64,000 nt of DNA, taken from NCBI RefSeq assembly GCF_900110855.1, contig NZ_FOFA01000003.1, positions 124,001-188,000 on the forward strand, read 5' to 3'. Shown one piece after another: positions 18,528-29,769 of the stretch. Position 1 is the stretch's first letter. Every line of letters begins with the position of its first letter. The position numbers and the translations under genes are program-made. The notes below the pieces were generated by a model. It did not search any database and had not been told where the DNA came from. It saw only the letters and a program-made list of their open reading frames with translations. The DNA is from Microlunatus flavus. Lineage in GTDB: Bacteria; Actinomycetota; Actinomycetes; Propionibacteriales; Propionibacteriaceae.

Positions 18528-19912
18528 CGTGGTGCCCCTTCGTGCGGCTGCTCGTGCGGATTCTGCTCGGTGGTCTCGTGCGCCAGCCCGGCCAGCGCGC
18601 CGAGCGGGATGGAGACCCAGTCGGGGCGGTTGCGCACCTCGTAGACGACCTCGTAGACCGCCTTGTCCGCCTCGTACGCGGCCAGCCGGTCGGCGTCGCC
18701 GTCCTGCAGGCCCCGACCGGCGGTGTAGCCGTCGAGGAACGCCGCGCGGCAGGCGTCGCGCCAGGCGGCCGAGCCGTCCCCGCCGACGCTCGCCGCCGCG
18801 TAGTCGAACGAGCGCAGCATGCCCGCCACGTCGCGCCACACCGAGTCCGGCGCGACCCGCTCCGCCAGGCTCTTCACCGGCTCGCCCTCGAAGTCGATGA
18901 TCTTCCAGCCCGACGGCGTGTGCAGCGTCTGCCCGAGGTGGAAGTCGCCGTGCACCCGCTGCACCTCGAGCTCGCCGCGGCCGAGCGTCGCGAAGCGGTC
19001 GCGCAGGCCGGGGCCGTACGGCTCCAGCTCGGCCGCCACCGCGGTCGCCGCACCGAGACGGGCCGTCATCACCTCGGCCACGGCGGAACCCGGCTGCGTG
19101 CTGGTGCCGAACGCGGTGCGCAGCGCGTCGTGAATCACCGCGAGGGCGCGCCCCAGGGCGGCCGCGTGCTCGTCGAACGCCCGCCCGGCGCGCAGCTCCC
19201 CCAGCGCGAGGTCCCAGCCGTCGACGGCGTCGGCGAGCTTCTCCACGCACATGCTGAGGTCGGCGCCGAGGACCTCGCCGTCGCGGGTCCACGTCGCCTC
19301 CGACCAGCCGAAGAGCGTCGCGACGTCGGCCGTGCCGGCGTCGTTGAGGGCCGCGTGCACCTGGATGTCGAGGTTGCGCCCGAGCTCGAGCCGGCGGAAG
19401 AGCTTGATCATCGCCACGTCGCCGTACATGACCGAGGTGTTGCTCTGCTGGCCCCGGAACACCTGCGGCACGAGGGCGCGGTCCAGCGCGCCGGTGTCGC
19501 GCAGGTGGAAGCGCACGGCCCCCGCGCCGTCGCCCTCGTCGCGCAGGTCGCGCTCGTCGAGCAGCGCCTCCAGCAGCGAGCGCGCCGCCTCCGGGTCCTG
19601 CGTCGCGTCGTACACGTCGGCGGCGCCGTCTCGGAACAGCGGGGCCAGACCCTCCGGGCCCGGACCGTGACGGTACGCGAGCGCCAGCTGGTAGTGCTCG
19701 ACGCCCGAGCCGTCGGGGTAGCCGACCTCGAGGACGGCGAGCCGTACGCGCGGCCGGTCGCCCGCTGGGCCGTCCGCGTCGAGCCAGGCCAGCGGGGTGA
19801 ACGACCGGTAGACCGGCCGGCGGCCCTTGCCCGCGAACCAGCGGGCGCCGTTCACGGCGGCCATGAGCGGCTCGACGGCCTCCGGGGGGAGGCCGGGGGA
19901 GTCGGCCGTCAC
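18524..19912 (-). CDS. mak: maltokinase
   Basis: A 462-residue kinase of the Pep2/Mak type with an aminoglycoside-phosphotransferase-like fold. The N-terminal lobe has MAAVNGARWFAGKGR and PQVFRGQQSNTSVMYGDVAMIKLFRR. The catalytic lobe has VHGDFHLGQTLHTPSGWKIIDFEGEP, with the catalytic Asp and the metal-binding Asp. It phosphorylates maltose to alpha-maltose-1-phosphate, the donor for GlgE. GTG 19912 overlaps the glgE stop (GTGA) and its own stop overlaps the glgB start (ATGA). In many actinobacteria this gene is fused or adjacent to treS; here treS is absent. Confidence 0.92.
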   Translation of the reverse strand: MTADSPGLPPEAVEPLMAAVNGARWFAGKGRRPVYRSFTPLAWLDADGPAGDRPRVRLAVLEVGYPDGSGVEHYQLALAYRHGPGPEGLAPLFRDGAADVYDATQDPEAARSLLEALLDERDLRDEGDGAGAVRFHLRDTGALDRALVPQVFRGQQSNTSVMYGDVAMIKLFRRLELGRNLDIQVHAALNDAGTADVATLFGWSEATWTRDGEVLGADLSMCVEKLADAVDGWDLALGELRAGRAFDEHAAALGRALAVIHDALRTAFGTSTQPGSAVAEVMTARLGAATAVAAELEPYGPGLRDRFATLGRGELEVQRVHGDFHLGQTLHTPSGWKIIDFEGEPVKSLAERVAPDSVWRDVAGMLRSFDYAAASVGGDGSAAWRDACRAAFLDGYTAGRGLQDGDADRLAAYEADKAVYEVVYEVRNRPDWVSIPLGALAGLAHETTEQNPHEQPHEGAPR

Positions 19913-21954
19913 GCCTGCGCACCCCCGTAGCGCACGAGGGTCAGGATGTGGCACGGGTCGTCCTGCGTGAGGCGCACGAAGGCCCGCTGGCCCCACCGCC
20001 AGGTCTGCCCGGTGATCTCGTCGTGGACGAGGTAGACGTCGCGGTCGGACAGCCCGAGCGCGGCCATGTCGAGCACGACCTCGCTCTCGACCACGGCGTG
20101 CGGGTCGAGGCTGGACACGACGATCACGACGTCGTCCTCGGCACCCGCCGCGCCGTCGGCGGCCCGGGCGCGCTTGGAGAAGACGATCGCCTGCTCGTTC
20201 GTCGCGGTGTGGAAGTGCAGGTCGCGCAGCTGCTGCAGGGCCGGGTGCTCGCGCCTGACCTGGTTGAGCCGGCCGAGCAGCAGGTTGAGGTTCTCCCCGC
20301 TCTCGGCGGCGGCCTCCCAGTCGCGCGGGCGGTACTGGAACTTCTCGGAGTCCAGGTACTCCTCGCGGCCCGGCCCGAGCGGGGCGTTCTCGAAGAGCTC
20401 GAAGCCGGAGTAGACGCCCCACAGCGGCGACATCGTGGCCGCCAGCACCGCGCGGATCGTGAACGCGGTCCGCCCGCCGGTCTGGAGGAAGAACGGGTTG
20501 ATGTCGGGGGTGTTCACGAAGAAGTTCGGCCGCAGGAAGCTGTCGGTCTCGGTGGTCAGCTCGGTGAGGTACTCCTCGAGCTCCCACTTCTCGTTGCGCC
20601 ACGTGAAGTACGTGTACGACATGTGGAAGCCGATCTTGCCGAGCATGTGCATCATCGCCGGCCGGGTGAAGGCCTCGGCGAAGAAGAGCACGTCGGGGTC
20701 GGTCTTGCGGACCTCGGCGAAGAGCCAGGCCCAGAAGTCGACGGGCTTGGTGTGCGGGTTGTCGACGCGGAAGACCCGCACGCCGTGGCTCATCCACAGC
20801 CGCACGATCTCCAGCCACGCGGCGCGGATGCCCTCGCGGTCGTGGTCGAAGTTGAAGTTGTAGATGTCCTGGTACTTCTTCGGCGGGTTCTCGGCGTACG
20901 CGATCGAGCCGTCGGCCCGCTTGGAGAACCACTCCGGGTGCTCCTTGACCCACGGGTGGTCGGGCGAGGCGTTGAGGGCCAGGTCGAGGGCGACCTCGAG
21001 CCCGAGCGAGCGGGCCTTGGCCACGAACGCGTCGAAGTCGTCGAACGTCCCGAGGTCGGGGTGGATCGCGTCGTGCCCGCCCTCGACGTTGCCGATCGCC
21101 CAGGGCGAGCCCGGGTCGCCGGGGCCCGGGGTGAGGGTGTTGTTCGCGCCCTTGCGGAAGGACGTGCCGATCGGGTGGATCGGGGGCAGGTAGACGACGT
21201 CGAAGCCCATGGCCGCCGCCGCCTCGAGCCGCTCGTACGAGGTCGCGAACGTCCCCGAGGTCCAGGTCTGGGTCTTCTCGTCGAACGTCGCGCCCTGCGA
21301 GCGCGGGAAGAACTCGTACCAGGAGGCGAACAGCGCCTCCCGGCGGTCGACGAAGAGCGGGTACTCCGGCGACGGGCTCACCAGCTCGCGCGGGCCGTAC
21401 TGCGCCATCGCGCTGCGCACGTCCGGGGCGAGCACGACCGACAGGCGGTCCTCGACCTGCTCGCCGGCCTCCAGCGCCCGTGCGGCGCCGCGCAGGCGGG
21501 CGGCGGGACCGGGGGCGTCGTCGGCGTCGGCGCGCGCGGCCGCACCGGTGAAGAGCTCGGTGCCCTCGGTGCAGACGAGGTCGACGTCGATGCCCGCGGG
21601 GATCTTGATCTCGGCGGTGTGGACCCACGTCTCCCAGGGGTCGCTCCAGCCCTCGACGCGGAAGGTCCAGGGGCCCTCGACGTCGAGGACGACGGTCGCC
21701 CCCCACCAGTCGAAGCCGGCGGGCGTCGTCGGCTGCATGGGCTCGCGGCGCTCGGTGCCGTCGGGGGCGGTCAGCACGACGGTGGCGTTCACCGCGTCGT
21801 GGCCCTCGCGGAAGACGGTGGCCCGGATCGGGACCGCCTCGCCGACGGTGGCCTTGGCGGGATAGGCGCCCTGCTCGACGACGGGCGACACCTTCGTGAC
21901 GGGGATGCGCCCGATGCGGGTGCTCTGTCCAGGGGGCACGGCGGTCTGGCTCAC
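19909..21954 (-). CDS. glgE: alpha-1,4-glucan:maltose-1-phosphate maltosyltransferase
   Basis: A 681-residue GH13 subfamily 3 enzyme of typical length. It has an N-terminal Ig-like domain (VSPVVEQGAYPAKATVGEAV), a helical bundle and the barrel with VYLPPIHPIGTSFRKGANN, FRVDNPHTKPVDFW (nucleophile Asp) and LFFAEAFTRPAMM (acid/base Glu). It extends alpha-1,4-glucans by transferring maltose from maltose-1-phosphate. The GTG at 21954 lies 7 nt after a TAGGTT box and is taken as a leaderless start. It heads the glgE-mak-glgB operon and is divergent from glgP. Confidence 0.95.
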   Translation of the reverse strand: MSQTAVPPGQSTRIGRIPVTKVSPVVEQGAYPAKATVGEAVPIRATVFREGHDAVNATVVLTAPDGTERREPMQPTTPAGFDWWGATVVLDVEGPWTFRVEGWSDPWETWVHTAEIKIPAGIDVDLVCTEGTELFTGAAARADADDAPGPAARLRGAARALEAGEQVEDRLSVVLAPDVRSAMAQYGPRELVSPSPEYPLFVDRREALFASWYEFFPRSQGATFDEKTQTWTSGTFATSYERLEAAAAMGFDVVYLPPIHPIGTSFRKGANNTLTPGPGDPGSPWAIGNVEGGHDAIHPDLGTFDDFDAFVAKARSLGLEVALDLALNASPDHPWVKEHPEWFSKRADGSIAYAENPPKKYQDIYNFNFDHDREGIRAAWLEIVRLWMSHGVRVFRVDNPHTKPVDFWAWLFAEVRKTDPDVLFFAEAFTRPAMMHMLGKIGFHMSYTYFTWRNEKWELEEYLTELTTETDSFLRPNFFVNTPDINPFFLQTGGRTAFTIRAVLAATMSPLWGVYSGFELFENAPLGPGREEYLDSEKFQYRPRDWEAAAESGENLNLLLGRLNQVRREHPALQQLRDLHFHTATNEQAIVFSKRARAADGAAGAEDDVVIVVSSLDPHAVVESEVVLDMAALGLSDRDVYLVHDEITGQTWRWGQRAFVRLTQDDPCHILTLVRYGGAQA

Positions 21955-21961
21955 GCGGGTC

Positions 21962-22092
21962 AACCTACCGAGAACGACGGTGCTGGTCGCGCGCGGTCGG
22001 TGGGGCGAGCGGGCACCTGGAGGGCGGCGTGCGTGTGGCCCACGTCTCACGTTTGACGGTGCGGCTCCCGGGGAACGGGGTCCCGCTAGGGT
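21962..22092. promoter_or_regulatory. divergent leaderless promoters of glgE and glgP
   Basis: TAGGTT on the minus strand (21967-21962) ends 7 nt before the glgE GTG. TAGGGT on the plus strand (22087-22092) ends 7 nt before the glgP GTG at 22100. The 119-nt stretch between the boxes must hold both -35 regions; TTGACG at 22053-22058 is too far (28 nt) for standard spacing. Synthetic and degradative glucan genes thus share one control region. Confidence 0.55.
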
Positions 22093-22099
22093 GCTGCGG

Positions 22100-24676
22100 G
22101 TGCGTGCCATCCGTCGTTTCACCGTCCGTCCCGTGCTGCCGGAGGTGCTCAAGCCGCTGGGCGACCTCGCCCGGAACCTGCGCTGGTGCTGGAACACCGA
22201 CACCCAGGACCTGTTCCGCTCCGTCGACCCCGAGCTGTGGGAGGCGTCCGGCCACGACCCGGTCCGCCTGCTGGCCGACGTCTCGGTCGAGCGGCTCGAG
22301 CAGCTGAGCCGCGACAAGCGGTTCCTCAAGAACCTGCGCGGCGTCGAGGCGGACCTGGCCGACTACCTGGCCGGCGACCTCTGGTACTCCGGCTACGCCG
22401 CGGAGACCGAGTCCGCGCCCCGGGGCATCGCCTACTTCTCGCCCGAGTTCGGCATCACCGAGGTGCTGCCGCAGTACTCCGGCGGCCTCGGGATCCTGGC
22501 CGGCGACCACCTCAAGAGCGCGTCCGACCTCGGCGTGCCGATCATCGGCGTCGGCCTGCTCTACCGCCAGGGCTACTTCCGCCAGTCGCTGAACGCCGCC
22601 GGCTGGCAGCAGGAGACGTACCCGCTGCTCGACCCGAACGCCCTGCCGCTCACCCTGCTGCACGACGACGAGGGGCCGGTCACGGTCGAGGTCGGCCTCG
22701 GCGGCGGGCGCGTCCTGCACGCCCAGGTCTGGCTGGCGGCCGTCGGCCGCGTGCCGCTGCTGCTGCTCGACTCCGACGTCGAGGCCAACGCCGGGCCGGA
22801 GCGCGAGACGACCGACCGCCTGTACGGCGGCGGCACCGAGCACCGGCTGGCCCAGGAGACGCTGCTGGGCATCGGCGGCGTCCGCGCCGTCCGCGCGTAC
22901 TGCAAGCTCACCGGCACCGCGTCGCCGGAGGTCTACCACACCAACGAGGGCCACGCCGGCTTCCAGGGCCTGGAGCGGATCCGCGAGCAGACGATGGCGG
23001 GTGTCGAGTTCGACACCGCGCTAGAGTCGGCCCGCGCCGGCACGGTCTTCACCACCCACACCCCGGTCCCGGCCGGCATCGACCGCTTCCCGGTCGACCT
23101 CGTGCGCCACCAGTTCGCCGACTTCGGGCTGCCGGTCGACCGCGTGCTCGCGCTGGGCACCGAGGACTACGACGGCGGCGACCGCGGCATGTTCAACATG
23201 GCCGTCATGGGCTTCCGCCTCGGCCAGCGCGCCAACGGCGTCTCGCTGCTGCACGGCGAGGTGTCGCGCGAGATGTTCCAGGGGCTGTGGAACAGCTTCG
23301 ACACCTCCGAGGTCCCGATCACCTCGATCACCAACGGCGTGCACCACCCGACGTGGGTGCACCGCGACCTGCTGGCCCTGCTCGAGGCGCCCTCGGGCAG
23401 CACCAGCGAGACGGTCATCGACGGCTACGACTGGAACGGGCTCGCGGCCGTCGACGACAAGACGATCTGGGACCTCAAGCGCACGATGCGCTCCGAGCTC
23501 ATCGCCTTCACCCGGCGCCGGCTCGCCGAGAGCAGCGCCAACCGCGGGCTCGGCACCGAGTGGGTCGGCGGCGTGCTCGACCCCGACACGATCACCTTCG
23601 GCTTCGCCCGCCGGGTGCCGTCGTACAAGCGCCTCACCCTGATGCTGCGCGAGCCGGAGCGGCTGAAGGCGCTGCTGACCGACCCGAAGCACCCCATCCA
23701 GATCGTCATCGCCGGCAAGTCGCACCCGGCCGACGAGGGCGGCAAGGCGCTGATCCAGCAGATGGTGCAGTTCGCGGACGCGCACGACGTGCGCGAGCGC
23801 ATCGTCTTCCTGCCCGACTACGACATCGGCATGGCCAAGCCGCTCTACCCGGGCTGCGACGTGTGGATGAACAACCCGCTGCGCCCGTACGAGGCCTGCG
23901 GCACCTCCGGCATGAAGGCCGCGCTGAACGGCGCCGCGAACCTCTCCATCCTCGACGGCTGGTGGGACGAGTGGTACGACCCGGCGTTCGGCTGGGAGAT
24001 CCCGTCGGCGGAGTCGGTCGACAGCCCCGAGCAGCGCGACGACCTCGAGGCGCGGGCGCTCTACGACATCATCGAGAACGAGATCGTCCCGCGGTTCTAC
24101 GACACCGACGGCAAGGGCATCCCGAAGCGCTGGGTGCAGATGTTCCGCGACACGGTCGCGGGCCTCGGCCCGAAGGTCCTCGCCACCCGCATGGTGCGCG
24201 ACTACGTGACGCACCTGTACGCGCCGTCCGCCGCGTCCTCGCGCGCGCTCGAGGCCCAGACCGGCGGTCCCGAGGCCCTCGCGGACTGGAAGCGCAAGGT
24301 TCGCGACGCGTGGGGCGGCGTGGTCGTCGACCACGTCCAGTCCCTCGAGGGCGAGCAGGTCGAGGTCAACACCCCGATCCACGTGTCCGCGCTGGTCCGG
24401 CTCGGCTCGCTCTCGCCCGAGGACGTCGAGGTGCAGCTCGTCACGGGCCGCGTCGGTTCCGACGACCAGCTCCGCGAGCCGCGGATCAACCCGTTCCCGG
24501 AGGGCACCGACGTCGACGGCGGGCTGCGCCGCTACGAAGGCACGGTCCAGGCCCGCCGGGCGGGTTCGATCGGCTACACGGTCCGCGTCGTCCCGCACCA
24601 CCCGCTGCTCGCGAGCACCGCGGAGATGGGCCTGGCGACGGTTCCCAGCGGCATGGCCTCCCCGCCGTCCGCTTGA
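22100..24676 (+). CDS. glgP: alpha-glucan phosphorylase
   Basis: An 858-residue GT35 phosphorylase of the actinobacterial (long-loop) type. The N-terminus is RAIRRFTVRPVLPEVLKPLG, YFSPEFGITEVLPQYSGGLG forms the active-site entrance and NPLRPYEACGTSGMKAALNG carries the Lys that binds pyridoxal phosphate. It releases glucose-1-phosphate from alpha-1,4-glucan ends. GTG 22100 is preferred over GTG 22091 because a TAGGGT box ends 7 nt upstream and overlaps the earlier GTG. It is divergently transcribed from the glgE operon. Confidence 0.95.
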   Translation: MRAIRRFTVRPVLPEVLKPLGDLARNLRWCWNTDTQDLFRSVDPELWEASGHDPVRLLADVSVERLEQLSRDKRFLKNLRGVEADLADYLAGDLWYSGYAAETESAPRGIAYFSPEFGITEVLPQYSGGLGILAGDHLKSASDLGVPIIGVGLLYRQGYFRQSLNAAGWQQETYPLLDPNALPLTLLHDDEGPVTVEVGLGGGRVLHAQVWLAAVGRVPLLLLDSDVEANAGPERETTDRLYGGGTEHRLAQETLLGIGGVRAVRAYCKLTGTASPEVYHTNEGHAGFQGLERIREQTMAGVEFDTALESARAGTVFTTHTPVPAGIDRFPVDLVRHQFADFGLPVDRVLALGTEDYDGGDRGMFNMAVMGFRLGQRANGVSLLHGEVSREMFQGLWNSFDTSEVPITSITNGVHHPTWVHRDLLALLEAPSGSTSETVIDGYDWNGLAAVDDKTIWDLKRTMRSELIAFTRRRLAESSANRGLGTEWVGGVLDPDTITFGFARRVPSYKRLTLMLREPERLKALLTDPKHPIQIVIAGKSHPADEGGKALIQQMVQFADAHDVRERIVFLPDYDIGMAKPLYPGCDVWMNNPLRPYEACGTSGMKAALNGAANLSILDGWWDEWYDPAFGWEIPSAESVDSPEQRDDLEARALYDIIENEIVPRFYDTDGKGIPKRWVQMFRDTVAGLGPKVLATRMVRDYVTHLYAPSAASSRALEAQTGGPEALADWKRKVRDAWGGVVVDHVQSLEGEQVEVNTPIHVSALVRLGSLSPEDVEVQLVTGRVGSDDQLREPRINPFPEGTDVDGGLRRYEGTVQARRAGSIGYTVRVVPHHPLLASTAEMGLATVPSGMASPPSA

Positions 24677-24723
24677 GCCCGGGCGGCGGTGTCCGGCGAC
24701 GGGCGTGGAGGTGGTAGGCCGGG

Positions 24724-24813
24724 TTACGACTCCCGGGCTCGGCTCCAGCCCGCCACCCGCAGGACGACAAGGCAGATGAGGGCGATGCCGAACGCGGACA
24801 GCCCGGCGGACAC
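24724..24813 (-). CDS. possible 29-residue membrane peptide (doubtful)
   Basis: In the 227-nt gap between glgP and the CDGSH gene, the minus strand can encode a peptide from GTG 24813 to TAA. It is strongly hydrophobic (VSAGLSAFGIALICLVVLRV) and then basic, like a single transmembrane helix. The frame is open further upstream with no ATG or GTG. Evidence is composition only; it may be a remnant or chance. Confidence 0.2.
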   Translation of the reverse strand: MSAGLSAFGIALICLVVLRVAGWSRARES

Positions 24814-24903
24814 GTAGTCGTGCGCGTGGGGACCGGCACACCCGGGTCGAGCGCCACGCGCCCTGCCGGTGAGGAGTGCACGCAGGGGGAACCCGCACCG
24901 GGG

Positions 24904-25176
24904 TCAGGCGGCGTCGGCGCCGTCCGTCGGCAGCGGGGTCGCGTCGGCCAGGACGTGGTCGATCTGCTCGGCACTGGCCGGGTCCCGGAAGCGGCTCAGG
25001 CGGTGCGAGCCGTCGCAGAGGGGCTTGAGCCGGCTCCGGCCGCAGCGGCACAGGGCCAGCACGGACCGGTCGTGCTCGACCGTCGTGCCGTCGACGGTGC
25101 GCAGCTGGGCCGGCCCGCGGACGAGCAGGGGCCCGTCCGGGCAGATGGTGACGGTGACCTCCTCGTCGGCCCTCAC
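24904..25176 (-). CDS. CDGSH iron-sulfur domain protein
   Basis: A 90-residue protein with the CDGSH motif CRCGRSRLKPLCDGSH (three Cys and one His that bind a 2Fe-2S cluster), preceded by a short beta-rich part (VTVTICPDGPLLVRGPAQLR). It begins with a GTGA overlap at the stop of the haem-oxygenase-like gene, so the two are translated together. Proteins of this type carry a labile, redox-active cluster and could serve as electron donor or cluster carrier for the partner; that role is inference. Confidence 0.88.
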   Translation of the reverse strand: MRADEEVTVTICPDGPLLVRGPAQLRTVDGTTVEHDRSVLALCRCGRSRLKPLCDGSHRLSRFRDPASAEQIDHVLADATPLPTDGADAA

Positions 25177-26255
25177 GCCGCCACCTCCAGGACGGTGCGC
25201 AGGCTGCTCGCCCCGGTCTCCCAGGCGCCGAGGACGTGCTGGGCGAACAGGGTGTCCACGTACGCGGCGCAGCGCGCGCCCCACACGACGTCACCGGCCA
25301 GGGCGGGCTCGACCCGAGCCAGGCCGGCCGCGAGGTCGTGCAGGGCGATCTGCTCGTGGACGGCGTCGGCGACGACGTGCTCGTCGAAGAAGCGCGCGGC
25401 CGCCTCGCCGCCGCCGAGGCGGCGGTGGCCCCGGGCGTAGCGGGCGTTCGGCGTCGAGGACGACATCTCGAACGCGGCCAGGTGGCCGACCAGGGCGCCG
25501 CGCCAGCGGCGGTGCAGCCCGAGCAGGGAGATGACGTTCGTGGCGAGCAGGGTGACCGCCGGGACCTGGTCGAGGTGCGCGCCGTAGGTCGTGGCGACGC
25601 CCCAGTCGGCGAGCAGCGCGCGGAAGAGCTGGGCGTGCATGGCGGAGGCGACGCCGCCGCCGTACTCGTCGGCCTGGATCGTCACGAGGGCGCCCTTGAC
25701 CTGCCCGCTCAGCCGCGGGATCGCCCAGCTGTGCGGGTCGGCCTCCTTGAGGTGGTAGAGCGAGCGGTGCACGAGGAACTCGCGGAACTGCTCCGCCGTG
25801 GCGCTGCGCATCAGGTGCTTCGACAGCGAGGGCTCGCCGTCGGCCTCGGCGAGCGCGGTGAGCCCGGCGACGACGCCGGCGACGTCGACCTCCTCGGTGG
25901 GTCGTGCCACGCCGAGCTCGAGCCCGGCCACGAGCTGCTCCTCCCAGCGCCCGCGCGCCCACAGCAGCTCGGGGTGCCACTCCCAGCGTTCGTCGACGCC
26001 CTCCAGGCCGCGGTAGTGGAGCTCGTAGGCGAGCCAGAGCGCGAGCTGCAGGTCCTCGTCGCAGCAGGCGTGCGCCGCCTCGCCCTCCCACGCCAGGTGG
26101 CGGAGGTCGAGGCTGCGGTGGGGGTCGCGACGCAGCGCGGCGAGCAGGGCGGTGGTGAGCGGCCCCCGGGGCTGCGGGAGCGGTGCAGGGGTGTCGTGCA
26201 GCAGCGCGGCCCGCGAGGGGGCGACGGCGGTGTCGACGGTCACGGCGTCCTCCAT
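25173..26255 (-). CDS. haem-oxygenase-like iron-containing redox enzyme
   Basis: A 360-residue all-helical protein of the iron-containing redox enzyme family (haem-oxygenase-like fold, Haem_oxygenas_2 type). Candidate metal ligands are Glu/His in REFLVHRSLYHLKEADPHSW, the Glu in IQADEYGGG and the Glu/His pairs in FFDEHVVADAVHEQ, fitting a two-iron oxidase or oxygenase. ATG 26255 has no clear ribosome site; a GTG a few codons later is possible. It is coupled to the CDGSH gene (GTGA). Known relatives oxidise amino acids or fatty acids, but the substrate here is unknown. Confidence 0.82.
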   Translation of the reverse strand: MEDAVTVDTAVAPSRAALLHDTPAPLPQPRGPLTTALLAALRRDPHRSLDLRHLAWEGEAAHACCDEDLQLALWLAYELHYRGLEGVDERWEWHPELLWARGRWEEQLVAGLELGVARPTEEVDVAGVVAGLTALAEADGEPSLSKHLMRSATAEQFREFLVHRSLYHLKEADPHSWAIPRLSGQVKGALVTIQADEYGGGVASAMHAQLFRALLADWGVATTYGAHLDQVPAVTLLATNVISLLGLHRRWRGALVGHLAAFEMSSSTPNARYARGHRRLGGGEAAARFFDEHVVADAVHEQIALHDLAAGLARVEPALAGDVVWGARCAAYVDTLFAQHVLGAWETGASSLRTVLEVAA

Positions 26256-26369
26256 GACGACGGGGGGACGACGCCTGGTGCGCCTCCCGAGGACCGGCGC
26301 ACGCTGCTGGACGCCGGCACCTCATGTTTCAGCCGTGTGACGGGCCCAGTTGCAGTAGGGGTCAGTTTT

Positions 26370-26383
26370 CACCCCTTGGGGTG
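26370..26383. promoter_or_regulatory. 14-bp palindrome between esterase and redox enzyme genes
   Basis: CACCCC-TT-GGGGTG lies 4 nt from the stop of the esterase gene and 115 nt upstream of the haem-oxygenase-like gene. It could be a short terminator or a regulator site for the downstream redox pair. The loop is too short for a strong hairpin, which favours a protein-binding site weakly. Confidence 0.3.
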
Positions 26384-26386
26384 GTA

Positions 26387-27340
26387 TCAGACGTGCGCCG
26401 TGAGATGCCCCCGGAGGTGCGCCACCACCTCGTCGAGCGCCTGCGTCGCGGCGTCCTCGAAGCGCGGGATCGCCATGAACCCGTGCAACGCCTCCGGGTA
26501 GACCACCGTCCGGACGTCCACCGCGGCGTCCTCGAGCACCGCCGCGTAGCGCAGCGCGTCGTCCCGCAGCGGGTCCTGCCCGGCGGCCACGACCAGCGTG
26601 GGCGGCAGGCCGCGGTGGTCGGCGGCATGGACCGGGCTGACCCGCGGGTCGTCGAGCGCGATGGAGGTGGGCAGGCCCTGCGGCAGGTACTGCCGCCCGA
26701 ACCAGTCGATCGACGTCTTCGGCAGCACGGGGGCGTCGGCGAGCTCGGCGACCGACGCCGCGCTCATCGTCATGTCGGTGGCGGGGTAGAGCAGCGCCTG
26801 CGCCGCGAGCCGGTCGCGCAGGGCGAGCGCCACGAGGGCCGCGAGGTTGCCGCCCGCGCTCTCCCCGACCACCCCGACCCGGCGGGCGTCGGCGCCGAGG
26901 GAGGAGGCGGTCCGGTCGGCGTCGTCGAGGAGGTACGACACCGCCGCGAGCGCGTCCTCGTACGCGGCGGGGGCCGGGTCCTCGGGCGCGAGCCGGTAGT
27001 CCACCGAGACCACGACGACGTCGGCCATGGCCGCCAGGTGCCCGCAGAACCAGTCGGCCCCGGTGAGGTTGCCCAGGACGAAGCCGCCGCCGTGCAGGTT
27101 CACGACCAGGGGCAGCAGCGCGGACGCGCGGCGGGGCCGGTACACGCGGACGGGCACGGCGGGGTCGACGGGCAGCACGCGGTCGACGAGGCGCACGCCG
27201 CGGTCGACGGGTCCGAGCACCAGGCGTGCCAGCGGGCGGGGGAGCTCGCCGCGGGCGCGCCGCAGGTACGCCTCGGTCGGCGGGTCGGGCCGCGGCAGCC
27301 GGCGGCCCAGCGAGGTCAGGACCCGGGTGCGACGGTTCAC
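26387..27340 (-). CDS. HSL-family alpha/beta hydrolase (GDXG-type esterase)
   Basis: A 317-residue hydrolase of the hormone-sensitive lipase family. The oxyanion motif is NLHGGGFVLGN, the nucleophile elbow is VGESAGGN (catalytic Ser), the acid is in AGQDPLRDD and the His in LHGFM. There is no signal peptide, so it acts in the cytoplasm, probably on short acyl esters. The start is GTG 27340. It lies 29 nt after glgX on the same strand and may be co-transcribed with it, with no obvious metabolic link. Confidence 0.88.
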   Translation of the reverse strand: MNRRTRVLTSLGRRLPRPDPPTEAYLRRARGELPRPLARLVLGPVDRGVRLVDRVLPVDPAVPVRVYRPRRASALLPLVVNLHGGGFVLGNLTGADWFCGHLAAMADVVVVSVDYRLAPEDPAPAAYEDALAAVSYLLDDADRTASSLGADARRVGVVGESAGGNLAALVALALRDRLAAQALLYPATDMTMSAASVAELADAPVLPKTSIDWFGRQYLPQGLPTSIALDDPRVSPVHAADHRGLPPTLVVAAGQDPLRDDALRYAAVLEDAAVDVRTVVYPEALHGFMAIPRFEDAATQALDEVVAHLRGHLTAHV

Positions 27341-27369
27341 GCGGCCTCCGGCCTGGTCGGGCGCAGGCC

Positions 27370-29481
<2,112 letters not shown>

Positions 29482-29769
29482 TCGGCGCTCCCTCCTGGTC
29501 GGGTGGCACCCGCGAGGCGGGCGTGGACGTGCTCATCATGCCCGTTCCGTCGCGTTCGCGTGACCGGTCGTGAGCAGGTCGTGCCCGGAGGAGTGGGCGT
29601 TCGTCCCGAGGGGCCGGGCGTGGATGCACCAGGCCGGTCCTGAGACTAATCCCACAATATTTTTGGGCTATAGACCTGCGAGGCAGAGCGGGCTTACGGT
29701 TCCCGAGCCCGGTCGGTCGAGACGGCTCGCCCGGTGCACATCGTCCCCACCCACCCTCTCGGGAGACCC
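29482..29769. other. divergent intergenic region between glgX and S53 peptidase
   Basis: This 288-nt gap has an AT-rich patch at 29648-29675 (ACTAATCCCACAATATTTTT then GGGCTATAGA) that contrasts sharply with its surroundings. TATAGA is a candidate -10 box for the peptidase gene, which starts about 95 nt later, but no matching -35 is clear. No gene is seen. Confidence 0.35.

Noticed and set aside
19948-22056. Plus-strand open frame of about 700 codons opposite glgE and mak
   Set aside because: It is a GC-rich shadow frame antisense to two certain genes, with Arg/Gly/Val/Asp-biased composition and no motif.
29652-29668. Terminator hairpin in the AT-rich patch CCCACAATATTTTTGGG
   Set aside because: The stem is at most four base pairs; the patch is more likely part of a promoter.
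29734-29769. Upstream start for the S53 peptidase
   Set aside because: It would put 12 polar residues before the basic start of the signal peptide, and the ATG at 29770 has a better ribosome site.
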